Origin: an uncultured Blautia sp. | GTDB lineage: Bacteria > Bacillota > Clostridia > Lachnospirales > Lachnospiraceae | Direction: 5' to 3' | DNA: 54,233 bases | Assembly: GCA_934373235.1 (NCBI GenBank) | Contig: CAKROW010000013.1 | Location: forward strand, 1-54,233 | In this document: positions 16,919 through 25,575 of the stretch, in pieces | How positions within the stretch are numbered: position 1 is the stretch's first letter | How the letters are laid out: every line of letters begins with the position of its first letter | Notes under the pieces: model-generated | What the model was told of the DNA's origin: nothing | The model's input: only the letters and a program-made list of their open reading frames with translations | The model's database searches: none | Program-made: the position numbers and the translations under genes

Positions 16919-17416
16919 CTACAGATAACGAATATCATCTGCCCCACGCGACAGACCTGTGATTCCGGTTCTGGCAAGCTCCAGAATCTCATAATCAGAC
17001 ATGAGATCAATAAAAGCGGACAGCTTGTTCTGACTGCCTGTCATCTCCATCATCAGGGAATCCCTGCCCACATCCACAACTTTTGCACGGAAAATATCTG
17101 CGGTAGAAAGAGCCCCCTGGCGCTGTTCAGGCTTCACTGCAACCTTCACAAGTACCAGCTCACGGACAACACTGTCATCCGGCTCCAGGATCTTAATATC
17201 CTTTACATCTTCCTGCTTGCCAAGCTGTTTGGCGATCTGAGAAAACATCTGCTCATCACCACTGCAGACAATGGTCATTCTTGTGTATCTCGCATCAGCC
17301 GTCACGCCTGCAGTCAGACTGTCAATATTATAACCGCGACGGCTGAAAAGACCTGCCACACGGCTCAGGACACCAGAATTATTATCCACAAGAAGGGATA
17401 GTATTCTTTTTTCCAT
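16919..17416 (-). CDS. ilvN: Acetolactate synthase small (regulatory) subunit
   Basis: A 165-residue regulatory subunit with an N-terminal ACT domain (RILSLLVDNNSGVLSRVAGLFSRRGYNIDSL) and the C-terminal ALS_ss_C domain. It activates the catalytic subunit and confers valine feedback inhibition. The ATG at 17416 is supported by AAGGCAGGTG just upstream; the frame is open to 17461. It has no adjacent ilvB, which is unusual since the two subunit genes are normally paired. Confidence 0.95.
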   Translation of the reverse strand: MEKRILSLLVDNNSGVLSRVAGLFSRRGYNIDSLTAGVTADARYTRMTIVCSGDEQMFSQIAKQLGKQEDVKDIKILEPDDSVVRELVLVKVAVKPEQRQGALSTADIFRAKVVDVGRDSLMMEMTGSQNKLSAFIDLMSDYEILELARTGITGLSRGADDIRYL

Positions 17417-17508
17417 TTGTACACCTGCCTTCAAATTTATGTTGATATCAACTGTCTGCATTCATCAGTCAGTTAACGCTTTAATCTAATAAACATCACT
17501 TTCTTATC

Positions 17509-17536
17509 ATTATAACAATTTCATTTCTTTTGTCAA
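17509..17536 (-). promoter_or_regulatory. Promoter of ilvN-ilvC
   Basis: TTGACA (17531-17536), 16 bases, TATAAT (17509-17514) on the minus strand. No T-box or long leader is visible between it and ilvN, in contrast to leuA. Confidence 0.8.
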
Positions 17537-17556
17537 TCAAAATTTATGAAAACTCA

Positions 17557-18609
17557 TCATATCAGATATTTCTTTTTCAGGTCTTCAAGAGCTCTTGGTG
17601 TAAGGTACAGTTCTCTTCTCAGAAAATGTTCCATACCACCGTATTTTTTCTGGATCGTATCAAATACCCTGTCGATGTAAAACTCCCGTACCTGAAAATA
17701 GCCCTTAAGATTTGCCAGCTTTTTGGCATTTTCCGGGCGGCTGGCACGGTAAAGCCTGCACATATATCTGAAATCTCCCTCCAGGCAGGAATTAGTCCTC
17801 ATAAAATCCCTGCGAATGGTTTCTCTGGGTATACCAAGCGCACTTAAAAGAAGTGCTGTCGCAACCCCAGTTCTGTCTTTCCCTGTTCCGCTGTGAAATA
17901 CCACAGAGCCGCTTTTTACCCGCAAAAGCACATACAGAAACCGGGCGAACTGTTTCAGTGAATAATCATCTGCCACAAAATTTATGTAACGGTCTTCCAT
18001 AAATTTTTCGGAATCTCCGTAGCATGCCATCATCTGCTCAAAAAAGCTGCGGTTATCCAGCACACCATTGCTTTCTTCATCCACTATCGGAATATGATAA
18101 TATTCAACTCCTGCCATGATATCATCTGGCTTTTTCTGAACCTCGGCAGCAGACCGGAAGTCAACCACTGTTTTTACACAGTATTCCTCAGAAAGCATAC
18201 GCATATCCGATGCAGATATGTGATACAATTCCCCGCTTCTTAAAAGCTTTCTGGGAAGAATATGGCGGCCGTCTGCTGACATCAGTGCTCCCAGATCCCT
18301 TGTGTTGGGAAGATTCTGGAGAGGAAGCCTTCCTCCTTTCGGAAAGCCTACTGCCATATCCGGATTCAGAACCTTCAGAAGCCGGATACAGTCCTGAACT
18401 TCCTGCTCTGTCATATCAAATTTATAGCGTTTTTCTCTTTTGGTAATGATCACAAGATAATTGATGATAAGTTGTTTTTCCCCGGTTTTATCCACGCCTT
18501 CACGGCGCATGTATGCCCACATGATATCCCTGCAGGGAAGGCTGTTCAGCATCATATGCCTGGTAAACACCAGAAAACCATCTTCAATCCGTATTTTTCC
18601 GTATTTCAT
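17557..18609 (-). CDS. Tyrosine-phosphatase-like protein with Ser in place of the catalytic Cys
   Basis: A 350-residue protein. About 100 N-terminal residues form an unassigned domain (KIRIEDGFLVFTRHMML..., possibly PH-like). The rest is a Tyr_phosphatase3 domain: LPNTRDLGALMSADGRHI, LLRSGELYHIS and the P-loop HSGTGKDRTG. In active members the loop reads HCxxGKDRTG, so the nucleophile Cys is Ser here (codon 17890-17892). It may be an inactive phosphoinositide- or protein-binding pseudophosphatase. Start at 18609 behind GGAGAGAAG. Its 3' end lies just upstream of the ilvN promoter. Confidence 0.85.
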   Translation of the reverse strand: MKYGKIRIEDGFLVFTRHMMLNSLPCRDIMWAYMRREGVDKTGEKQLIINYLVIITKREKRYKFDMTEQEVQDCIRLLKVLNPDMAVGFPKGGRLPLQNLPNTRDLGALMSADGRHILPRKLLRSGELYHISASDMRMLSEEYCVKTVVDFRSAAEVQKKPDDIMAGVEYYHIPIVDEESNGVLDNRSFFEQMMACYGDSEKFMEDRYINFVADDYSLKQFARFLYVLLRVKSGSVVFHSGTGKDRTGVATALLLSALGIPRETIRRDFMRTNSCLEGDFRYMCRLYRASRPENAKKLANLKGYFQVREFYIDRVFDTIQKKYGGMEHFLRRELYLTPRALEDLKKKYLI

Positions 18610-18795
18610 CTTCTCTCCGTCCCTTCTGATACCGGTGCATTTACCGGATATTTTATCCCGAAAACACATCAGCTTTTATATCATAACAGAAATATCGGCA
18701 ATCGTATACTGTGTTTGACATTTTTTTCCTGATGTTTATAATGAAATACAGACCTCTGCCAACTGGCAGACAGAAAAATCAACGGAGGTTTTTAC

Positions 18796-19740
18796 ATGGA
18801 AAATCTTACTTTTTGTCTGAATGCAACGCTCCCTATATTTTTTACTTTGATACTGGGATATTTTTTCCGAAGGATTGGTCTCTTTGATGATCAGTTTGTC
18901 AGCAAAATGAACAAATTTGTGTTTGTGGCAGCATTGCCTGTCCTGCTTTTTCAGGATATTGCCACTGTAGATATTTATTCTGTATGGGATGGAAAAATGG
19001 TTATTTTCTGCTTTGTGATCACTCTGGCAAGTATTCTCATATCCATCGGCCTGTCACGCTTTCTCAGGCCTTCTGATATCCGCGGAGAGTTCATACAGGC
19101 CTCCTACCGCAGCAGCGCGGCCATCCTGGGGATTGCGATCATTCAGAATCTGTATGGAAATGCAGGTATGGCACCTTTAATGATCATAGCCAGTGTACCC
19201 CTTTACAATGTCATGGCTGTAGTTGTTTTATCCTTTTTCTGTCCGGGGCAGAAAACACTGGATGGGGCAGTTCTCCTTAAAACCCTGAAAGGAATCATTA
19301 CCAATCCTATCATTCTTGGTATCGTCGTGGGAATGGTATGGTCTCTTTTACGTCTTCCTTTTCCGCAGATTCTTGATTCTACAGCAGGAAACCTGGCCAA
19401 AACAGCTACTCCTCTGGGTCTTATGGCCATGGGCGGTTCCTTACGCTTTGAAAAGGCTTTTTCCAGACCGGTTGCTACCATTTCCTGTGTTTTTCTTAAA
19501 CTGATAGGATATACTGCTTTATTTCTCCCTCTTGCCATCCGTTTTGGTTTTACTGCAGATAAACTTGTGTCTATTATTATCATGCTTGGATCTGCCAGTA
19601 CTGTCAGTTGTTTCATTATGGCCAAAAACATGGGGCACGAAGGATCTTTCACCTCGGGTGTGGTACTGGTCACCACTCTTTTAAGTTCCTTCACAGTAAC
19701 TATATGGCTTTTTATCTGTAAAAATCTGGGACTGATTTAA
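18796..19740 (+). CDS. AEC family transporter (auxin efflux carrier type)
   Basis: A 314-residue membrane protein with about ten hydrophobic segments in two halves of five. Hallmarks are LPIFFTLILGYFFRRIGL at the N-terminus, FVFVAALPVLLF, and LGLMAMGGSL near the centre of the second half. Family members export or import carboxylates such as malate; the substrate is unknown. A GGAGG lies eight bases before the ATG. Its stop lies inside a 30-base palindrome shared with the convergent phosphatase gene. Confidence 0.9.
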   Translation: MENLTFCLNATLPIFFTLILGYFFRRIGLFDDQFVSKMNKFVFVAALPVLLFQDIATVDIYSVWDGKMVIFCFVITLASILISIGLSRFLRPSDIRGEFIQASYRSSAAILGIAIIQNLYGNAGMAPLMIIASVPLYNVMAVVVLSFFCPGQKTLDGAVLLKTLKGIITNPIILGIVVGMVWSLLRLPFPQILDSTAGNLAKTATPLGLMAMGGSLRFEKAFSRPVATISCVFLKLIGYTALFLPLAIRFGFTADKLVSIIIMLGSASTVSCFIMAKNMGHEGSFTSGVVLVTTLLSSFTVTIWLFICKNLGLI

Positions 19741-19753
19741 ATCAGTCCCAGAT
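19724..19753. repeat. Perfect 30-bp palindrome spanning two convergent gene ends
   Basis: ATCTGGGACTGATTT followed directly by its exact reverse complement. It carries the last codons and stop of the AEC gene (plus) and of the Cof-type gene (minus), so both proteins end in LGLI. As RNA it would form a hairpin on either strand and may act as a bidirectional 3' end, though no U-run follows. Confidence 0.9.
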
Positions 19754-20546
19754 ACTTCAGCCCGTTTTGGATCCCGAAGTGAAACAGATCATCTGTAACA
19801 TAATCTGCAAGCTCCCTGATCTTTTGGGAACCATTCCCCATTGCAACCTTTGTCTTTGCATATTCAAACATGGAAAGATCGTTGTTGCTGTCTCCAAACA
19901 CAACAGTATCGTCTAACGGAATGTCAAACAGCCGGAGCACCGCAGCAATTCCTACTGCTTTGTTAAATCCCTTCGGAACCAGTTCAATAGTATTTCCCAC
20001 AAAAGAACTACTTCCCTCATGCCGTATAATATCATAATACTCTGACAGGATCTTAAGAGCCGACTCCGCATCACAGCCAGGCATCATCTTTGCACTGATC
20101 TTGTTGATCTTCATTCTGTCTTCATATCCCCGGATGGGACGCCACTTTTTTCCAAGAGTCGCTGTGATCAGACTTGCGTACCAGTTTACGTCATCTGTAT
20201 ATTCATCTTTGTCATAATACATAAAATCGGCACCTTCCATAACAGGAACCAGGCCATATCGCCTCAGAACCTCCACAGACATCCTGGCAATTTCAGGTGT
20301 CATCTCTCTGTTAAAAAGTCTTTTTCCATCTTTTTCAATAGTTGCTCCGCAGGCACTGATCATTCCTGTAAAAGGAATCTGTTCCAGATACCAGGGCACA
20401 AATGCACGGCTTCTTCCAGTACACAGCCACGCTTGGTGTCCGTTTTTTCTCAGCTCTGCAATTGCCTGTACCGCACTTTCCGGAACACCTTTTTTCATAT
20501 CACAGACAGTTCCGTCCGCATCGAAAAACACTGTTTTTTTTCTCAT
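19737..20546 (-). CDS. HAD superfamily hydrolase, Cof type (HAD-IIB)
   Basis: A 269-residue phosphatase. HAD motif 1 with its nucleophile Asp is VFFDADGTVCD, motif 2 falls around WLCTGRS, and motif 4 is VVFGDSNNDLSMFEYA, followed by the typical VAMGNGSQKIRELADYVT. The C2-type cap domain lies between. These enzymes dephosphorylate sugar phosphates and flavin phosphates; the substrate is unknown. Start 20546 is preferred for its GGAG at seven bases; ATG 20564 would overlap the aminopeptidase stop. It is probably co-transcribed with the aminopeptidase. Confidence 0.9.
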   Translation of the reverse strand: MRKKTVFFDADGTVCDMKKGVPESAVQAIAELRKNGHQAWLCTGRSRAFVPWYLEQIPFTGMISACGATIEKDGKRLFNREMTPEIARMSVEVLRRYGLVPVMEGADFMYYDKDEYTDDVNWYASLITATLGKKWRPIRGYEDRMKINKISAKMMPGCDAESALKILSEYYDIIRHEGSSSFVGNTIELVPKGFNKAVGIAAVLRLFDIPLDDTVVFGDSNNDLSMFEYAKTKVAMGNGSQKIRELADYVTDDLFHFGIQNGLKYLGLI

Positions 20547-20560
20547 TTCAGTTCTCCTTA

Positions 20561-21829
20561 TCATCTGTAAAATACTTTTGCCGCATGAATCAGATATTCT
20601 GTATCTTTCACCCCGGCTGTCTCATAGGCAGAATGCATGGCAAGCTGAGGAAGCCCGATATCTACTGTATTCATGGCAGCCTGTGTGTTGGAAATATTCC
20701 CTAATGTGGAACCACCGGCCATGTCTGAACGGTTTACAAACGTCTGATATGGCACTTCTGCTTCTCTGCAAAGTTCTTTGAACACTGCTGCAGACACTCC
20801 GTCTGTACAGTATTTCTGGTTTGCATTATATTTGATCACAATTCCACCATTTAAAACCGGGCGGTTTACAGGGTCTGATTTATCTGCATAGTTGGGATGA
20901 AGCCCGTGTGCATTATCTGCGGAGATCATAAAACTTTCTGCCAGTGCCATCAGATATTCCTCGTAGGTTCCCCCGAGAGCAAGGTGAATACGAAACAGTA
21001 CATCCTTGAGGAATGTTGCCGCAGCCCCCTGTTTGGTGCTACTTCCCACTTCTTCATTATCCAGTACACAATGGACTGCAATATTACGTTTTTTATCTGC
21101 TCTTAGAAATCCCTCCATAGATGCATAAGTGCACTGAAGATCATCCAGACGGGGACTTGACACAAATTCGTTTCTTGCTCCCCATACAGTTCCGGGCATA
21201 CGGTTATAGAGAAACAGATCATGCCCCAGGATATCCTCCGTGCGGACTCCTGCCTCCTTTGCCATCATAAGCATAAAAGTTCCTTTATCTCCACCATTTC
21301 CGTAAAGAGGAAGAAGGTCTTTCTGCACATTGAAACGGTATCCTCCATTCACCTCCCGGTTCATATGAATGGCAAGACTTGGAATCATAAGAAGATCCCT
21401 GTCTATACATACCATTTTTTCCACAATCTTGCCGTTTTTCCGAACGATCATGCGACCTGCTACAGACAGAGGACGGTCAAACCAGGTAGACATGATCATG
21501 CCTCCGTAGGCTTCCACGTTCAGTTTCACATAGGCATTATTTACAGGTATTTCCGGATTTTCCTTGATCTTAAAAGACGGAGAATCACTGTGGCTTGCAA
21601 TAATATGAAATCTTCTGGAATCATTTACAGGAATGGAAAATGCAATAATGGCGGAATGATTTCTCATGACAAAATATTTCCCGCCATGTTGCAGTTCCCA
21701 GTGTTCCTCTTCTTTCAGCTCCTGATATCCCTCTTCCAGAAAACGTTTTCTCAGCTCTCCTGCTGCCTGAAAAGCAGTGGGACTTTTTTTTATAAAATCA
21801 AGCAGCTTTGCTGTTGTTTCTTCGTACAT
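20561..21829 (-). CDS. apeB: M18 family aminopeptidase
   Basis: A 422-residue cytosolic zinc aminopeptidase of family M18 (aspartyl aminopeptidase type), which trims N-terminal residues from peptides. Metal-binding and catalytic motifs are visible: HIIASHSDSPSFKIK, VLDNEEVGSSTKQGA, and AMHSAYETAG near the C-terminus; NRSDMAGGSTLGNI is the usual conserved loop. Full length. Start ATG 21829 behind AGGAGG. It precedes the Cof-type phosphatase gene and overlaps or abuts its start. Confidence 0.94.
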   Translation of the reverse strand: MYEETTAKLLDFIKKSPTAFQAAGELRKRFLEEGYQELKEEEHWELQHGGKYFVMRNHSAIIAFSIPVNDSRRFHIIASHSDSPSFKIKENPEIPVNNAYVKLNVEAYGGMIMSTWFDRPLSVAGRMIVRKNGKIVEKMVCIDRDLLMIPSLAIHMNREVNGGYRFNVQKDLLPLYGNGGDKGTFMLMMAKEAGVRTEDILGHDLFLYNRMPGTVWGARNEFVSSPRLDDLQCTYASMEGFLRADKKRNIAVHCVLDNEEVGSSTKQGAAATFLKDVLFRIHLALGGTYEEYLMALAESFMISADNAHGLHPNYADKSDPVNRPVLNGGIVIKYNANQKYCTDGVSAAVFKELCREAEVPYQTFVNRSDMAGGSTLGNISNTQAAMNTVDIGLPQLAMHSAYETAGVKDTEYLIHAAKVFYR

Positions 21830-21880
21830 GGTATTTCCTCCTTAGTGTTAAAAATAATCTCTCATCGGATTATAGTACAT

Positions 21881-23152
21881 TTAGCTTAACTCTGCAATTC
21901 TTGTTACACCTACATAAATATCCTGTATCTTATACCATGTAGGATAATCTACAATACCGCTTTCCGGAAGTCCGAAAATATTCTGAAATTTTCTTACAGA
22001 AGCAGCAGTCTCCTCACCGTATATTCCATCCACCCTTACTGTCGGAAGTGCCGGATATGCTTTTGCAATGACATTTAACTGTTCCTGGATCTGCTGCACT
22101 TTTTCGCCTCTTGTTCCTGCTGTCAGGTCATATCCCGGCCAGGATGCCGGAACTCCGGATACAGCTTCCGCCACATTGATATACATGTCATTTCCATAAA
22201 AATTCCGCAGGATCTCTATGGCAGAATATCCCTGATCCCCCAGTGCTTTACTTCCCCACTGTGTCATCCATCCCCTGTTCCTGCATTGTACCTGGCGGCC
22301 GTCACAGTACTGGGTAAGAATAGGCTGACGAACATTCGGCCTTGACAGATAATTTTCAAAAAGTTCATCCACGATCCGATCAATGCTGTCAAAAATATTT
22401 CTGCCATTGATCCATTTGTGATCATAGGCAGTAGAAGAGGTAATGGTAAAATCATAGCCTTTGTTCCGGTACCACTCTGTGTAAACTCTGTTCAGGGTAA
22501 ATGACATGATCGCCAGCACATTGGCCCTTATTGTATCGTCCGGCCAGGTAGCATAAATTTCGCTGCTCGCCACATTTTTTATATAGTCTCTGTATCGTAC
22601 ATAATAATTATCTGCCGAGGAATCATTGACCGGGCCATCATGTACGATTATATACTCCGGCACTACAACTTTGCTCAGAACGATCTCACCGGTTTCATTC
22701 ACCGGCTTAATCTCTGATTCCTGTATTTTAGGTGGATACGCATAAAATAATGTATGGGGAGGAATCACTATGCGCTGGTAATCATTTCCCGATTCCAGTG
22801 CATTTAACATTGCCGGCTGTCTGGACAGAACATCCGGCAGCACCTCACTGCCGGCCACTTCCTTCGGTTCAAAACCCTCTGCACTGATCTGAACTGTGTA
22901 TTCCGCATAAGGCTGTTCTTCCACCGGTTCCATGCTGTATTCCAGTGGCGGAGTTTTTAACCGGAGTACCGGAGTCTGCCCTGAAGAATCTGTCATCACC
23001 TCTTCGATCACACTGTCTGGTGCTCCGGTATAGGAAATCTTCACCCGTGCATTTTCCACCGGATGATTATTAAACTGATCTAACACAGTCACCTGATACC
23101 GTCCTGTATCCACATTTTCCTGTTGCATCCGTATATTCTTACAAAAAGCCAT
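21881..23152 (-). CDS. SpoIID/LytB-like protein with C-terminal peptidoglycan-binding domain
   Basis: A 423-residue protein. Residues about 18-100 look like a beta-sandwich carboxypeptidase-regulatory-like domain (YQVTVLDQFNNHPVENARVK). The middle (about 195-330) resembles SpoIID/LytB: NVASSEIYATWPDDTIRANV, NRVYTEWYRNKGYDF, and YCDGRQVQC. The C-terminus (about 345-415) is a PG_binding_1 domain: GEKVQQIQEQLN and VDGIYGEETAASVRKFQ. No signal peptide is seen. Such proteins occur in spore formers and act on or bind spore peptidoglycan; activity here is inferred. Start by GGGAG five bases before the ATG. Confidence 0.8.
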   Translation of the reverse strand: MAFCKNIRMQQENVDTGRYQVTVLDQFNNHPVENARVKISYTGAPDSVIEEVMTDSSGQTPVLRLKTPPLEYSMEPVEEQPYAEYTVQISAEGFEPKEVAGSEVLPDVLSRQPAMLNALESGNDYQRIVIPPHTLFYAYPPKIQESEIKPVNETGEIVLSKVVVPEYIIVHDGPVNDSSADNYYVRYRDYIKNVASSEIYATWPDDTIRANVLAIMSFTLNRVYTEWYRNKGYDFTITSSTAYDHKWINGRNIFDSIDRIVDELFENYLSRPNVRQPILTQYCDGRQVQCRNRGWMTQWGSKALGDQGYSAIEILRNFYGNDMYINVAEAVSGVPASWPGYDLTAGTRGEKVQQIQEQLNVIAKAYPALPTVRVDGIYGEETAASVRKFQNIFGLPESGIVDYPTWYKIQDIYVGVTRIAELS

Positions 23153-23278
23153 ACAAGCTCCCGAAAACTGCTTTACTTATAATTTATGCCCCCACAGCCA
23201 AACTGCCACTTAATAGATTTTCTTCCCCTGTTTTCAGCCTCAAAACAGTTCTGTTACCTGCCCAAAGCACATCAGCTT

Positions 23279-24211
23279 TTACATCATCTGAAATACCCAG
23301 TACACAAAAGGCAGAGTCACAATAGAGCAGACTGTAGTTACAAGGATTCCGCCCATTGCATAATCACCATCTGAACCGGCAGCATTCGCCATCATAACTA
23401 CAGAAGACATAACCGGCATGGCAGAAATAAGCCCCATAGTCACATGAATCTCCTGTGAAACAGGCAAAAAGCCCAGGATCCAGTAAAAAAATATGGGGAA
23501 CAGAATCATCTTTATCACTACAATCCCATAATAATCCAGTTTTTTTATGTAATTCCAGACATCAATACAGACAAAGATCCCACCCAGATAAATCATTGCA
23601 AGAGGTGTCGCCGTAGCTCCGATCTTCTGGAAAGCAGTATCCACAACTGTCGGAAGCTGAATTTCTCCCATAACACATACAAGAGCCAGAAAAACAGCCG
23701 CTGTCACCGGATTAATCAGTTTTCCGGGATTAAATGCACTGTGGTCTTTTTTTGCCGGTGAAGTAAGCTGCACTCCCAGCGTCCACAACATAAGCTGATC
23801 TATTATGGTAAACACAGATATATACAATATACCTTTTTCAGGATAAATACTGGCAACAACAGGAATTCCCATAAAACCAATATTTCCAAACATACTCATT
23901 GCCTGATACAGCTTCCTGCGATTTCCTTCAAGATGCAGGATTTTTCCGGAAATTCTGCCTAAAACCAGCAGACAGATGTACATAAATGCAGCAATTCCCA
24001 AAATGGGCAGCGAATCAAACAATGTTCTTTTTTGAACACCGTCCACTGTATTGATAAAGATCATCATAGGAAGTGCCAGTCTGATCACAAAACGTGAAAT
24101 CACTTCCAGATTTTCCCTGTTTAAAACATGGGTTTTTATAAGGAGTATGCCTGCAATAATATAGATCACAAACATTCCCATCTGCTCCAGCAGAATTCCA
24201 ACTGTATTCAT
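23279..24211 (-). CDS. AEC family transporter, second copy
   Basis: A 310-residue membrane permease of the auxin efflux carrier family with about ten hydrophobic segments; LALPMMIFINTV and ATPLAMIYLGGIF are the typical half-repeat motifs. It is clearly different in sequence from the AEC protein at 18.8 kb, so the two are not a recent duplication. The substrate is unknown. AAGGAG precedes the ATG. It stands alone, downstream of the rseP operon terminator. Confidence 0.88.
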   Translation of the reverse strand: MNTVGILLEQMGMFVIYIIAGILLIKTHVLNRENLEVISRFVIRLALPMMIFINTVDGVQKRTLFDSLPILGIAAFMYICLLVLGRISGKILHLEGNRRKLYQAMSMFGNIGFMGIPVVASIYPEKGILYISVFTIIDQLMLWTLGVQLTSPAKKDHSAFNPGKLINPVTAAVFLALVCVMGEIQLPTVVDTAFQKIGATATPLAMIYLGGIFVCIDVWNYIKKLDYYGIVVIKMILFPIFFYWILGFLPVSQEIHVTMGLISAMPVMSSVVMMANAAGSDGDYAMGGILVTTVCSIVTLPFVYWVFQMM

Positions 24212-24244
24212 ACTTTTCAGCTCCTTTTTACAGTAATCTATCTG

Positions 24245-24286
24245 AAAAAAGGCAGTTTCCCGGTTTCACAGAAAACTGCCTTTTAT
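24245..24286 (-). terminator. Terminator of the pyrH-rseP operon
   Basis: AAAGGCAGTTT pairs with AAACTGCCTTT and is followed by T residues on the minus strand, directly after the rseP stop. Confidence 0.85.
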
Positions 24287-24287
24287 T

Positions 24288-25574
24288 TTATAATATCTTC
24301 AGGATATCATTATACATAACCACTACCATCAGTGCCATCAGAAGCATCAGTCCCGCAAAATGGATCATACCTTCTACCTGTCTGTTCACAGGTTTCCGTC
24401 TCACAGCTTCCGCCAGAAGGAAAACCAGCCTTCCTCCGTCAAGAGCCGGAAGTGGAAGCAGATTCATCACACCAAGGTTTGCAGAAAGAAGTACCGCCAT
24501 ATTCAGCATATTCATCCACAGTATCAGTACACCTTCTGATTTTGCCTGATCATAAGTATTGCCAATGGCATCCACCACTCCCACCGGTCCACTCAAATCA
24601 TTCATTCCCAAATGTCCGGTAACCAGCTCCTTTAAACTTAAGATCGTGGTACGGATCATATATTTTACTTCTATCACACCATATTTCAGTACATTGAACC
24701 CGGAAGTTTTTTCACTGCCTGTATTATAGCCGAATCCGGATATTGGTGTCCGGTATTCTTTCGGCGTGATCTCTGCCTCATATTCCAGTCCATCTCTCTC
24801 ATAGGTAATGGTAACCGGTTCTTTTGACAGCGGATGTTTCTTAATATATTTCTCATAGGCATTTCCATCAGCTATCCTGACACCATTAATCCCGGTGATC
24901 ACATCTCCGGCCTGAAGTCCCGCCTCCTCAAGAGGCATCCCTTCTATGAGAGACTGAACAATCATGGAATTAGTATCTGAACGGTTAAATCCAAGAAGAT
25001 ACCTTACATTTACATCCGGTTTATAGGTAATCTCCTGCTCTTTACCGTCCCGTTTTACCTTCAGACGAATGGTATCCCCCTCTTTCAGCTCGTTCAGGTA
25101 GGAATACACGTAGAGATCTTTACCAAGGTCAATATGATATCCCTGATATTCGGTGATCAGATCCCCCTCTTTCAGTCCTGCTTTCTCTGCTGCGGAACCC
25201 TCTGTCACTTCCATAACTGTTGCCGGATCATATCCCACAAATCCTACGATAACAATGGCAAGTACAAGCGCCAGAATGAAATTAAAAATCGGTCCGGCTG
25301 CAACCACTGTGATCCTGCCCCATACCGGTGCCGCATTAAAACTTCCCGGGCTTTCATCATCCGCATCCTCCCCCGCCATAGCACAGGAACCTCCCAGCGG
25401 AAGAAGTTTCAGCGAATATCTGGTTCCGTTTTTTACGGTGCTGATAAGTCTCGGTCCCATTCCCAGAGAAAACTCTGTCACCTCAATACGGTTCAGCTTT
25501 GCCAGCAGAAAATGTCCCAGCTCATGAAAAAGTATGATACCGCTGAAAATAATGATCGCTATGACAATCTTCAA
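24288..25574 (-). CDS. rseP: Site-2 zinc protease RseP
   Basis: Intramembrane metalloprotease of the RIP family (about 428 residues). It cleaves anti-sigma factors or signal-peptide remnants inside the membrane. The zinc motif HELGH is at about residues 17-21 in the first membrane helix, two PDZ domains occupy roughly 110-290, and the third motif NLLPLPALDGGR is in the C-terminal half. The start is taken as TTG 25574, preceded by AGGTGG, because this puts the first helix at the N-terminus as in the family; it lies one base after the dxr stop. Confidence 0.93.
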   Translation of the reverse strand: MKIVIAIIIFSGIILFHELGHFLLAKLNRIEVTEFSLGMGPRLISTVKNGTRYSLKLLPLGGSCAMAGEDADDESPGSFNAAPVWGRITVVAAGPIFNFILALVLAIVIVGFVGYDPATVMEVTEGSAAEKAGLKEGDLITEYQGYHIDLGKDLYVYSYLNELKEGDTIRLKVKRDGKEQEITYKPDVNVRYLLGFNRSDTNSMIVQSLIEGMPLEEAGLQAGDVITGINGVRIADGNAYEKYIKKHPLSKEPVTITYERDGLEYEAEITPKEYRTPISGFGYNTGSEKTSGFNVLKYGVIEVKYMIRTTILSLKELVTGHLGMNDLSGPVGVVDAIGNTYDQAKSEGVLILWMNMLNMAVLLSANLGVMNLLPLPALDGGRLVFLLAEAVRRKPVNRQVEGMIHFAGLMLLMALMVVVMYNDILKIL

Positions 25575-25575
25575 T

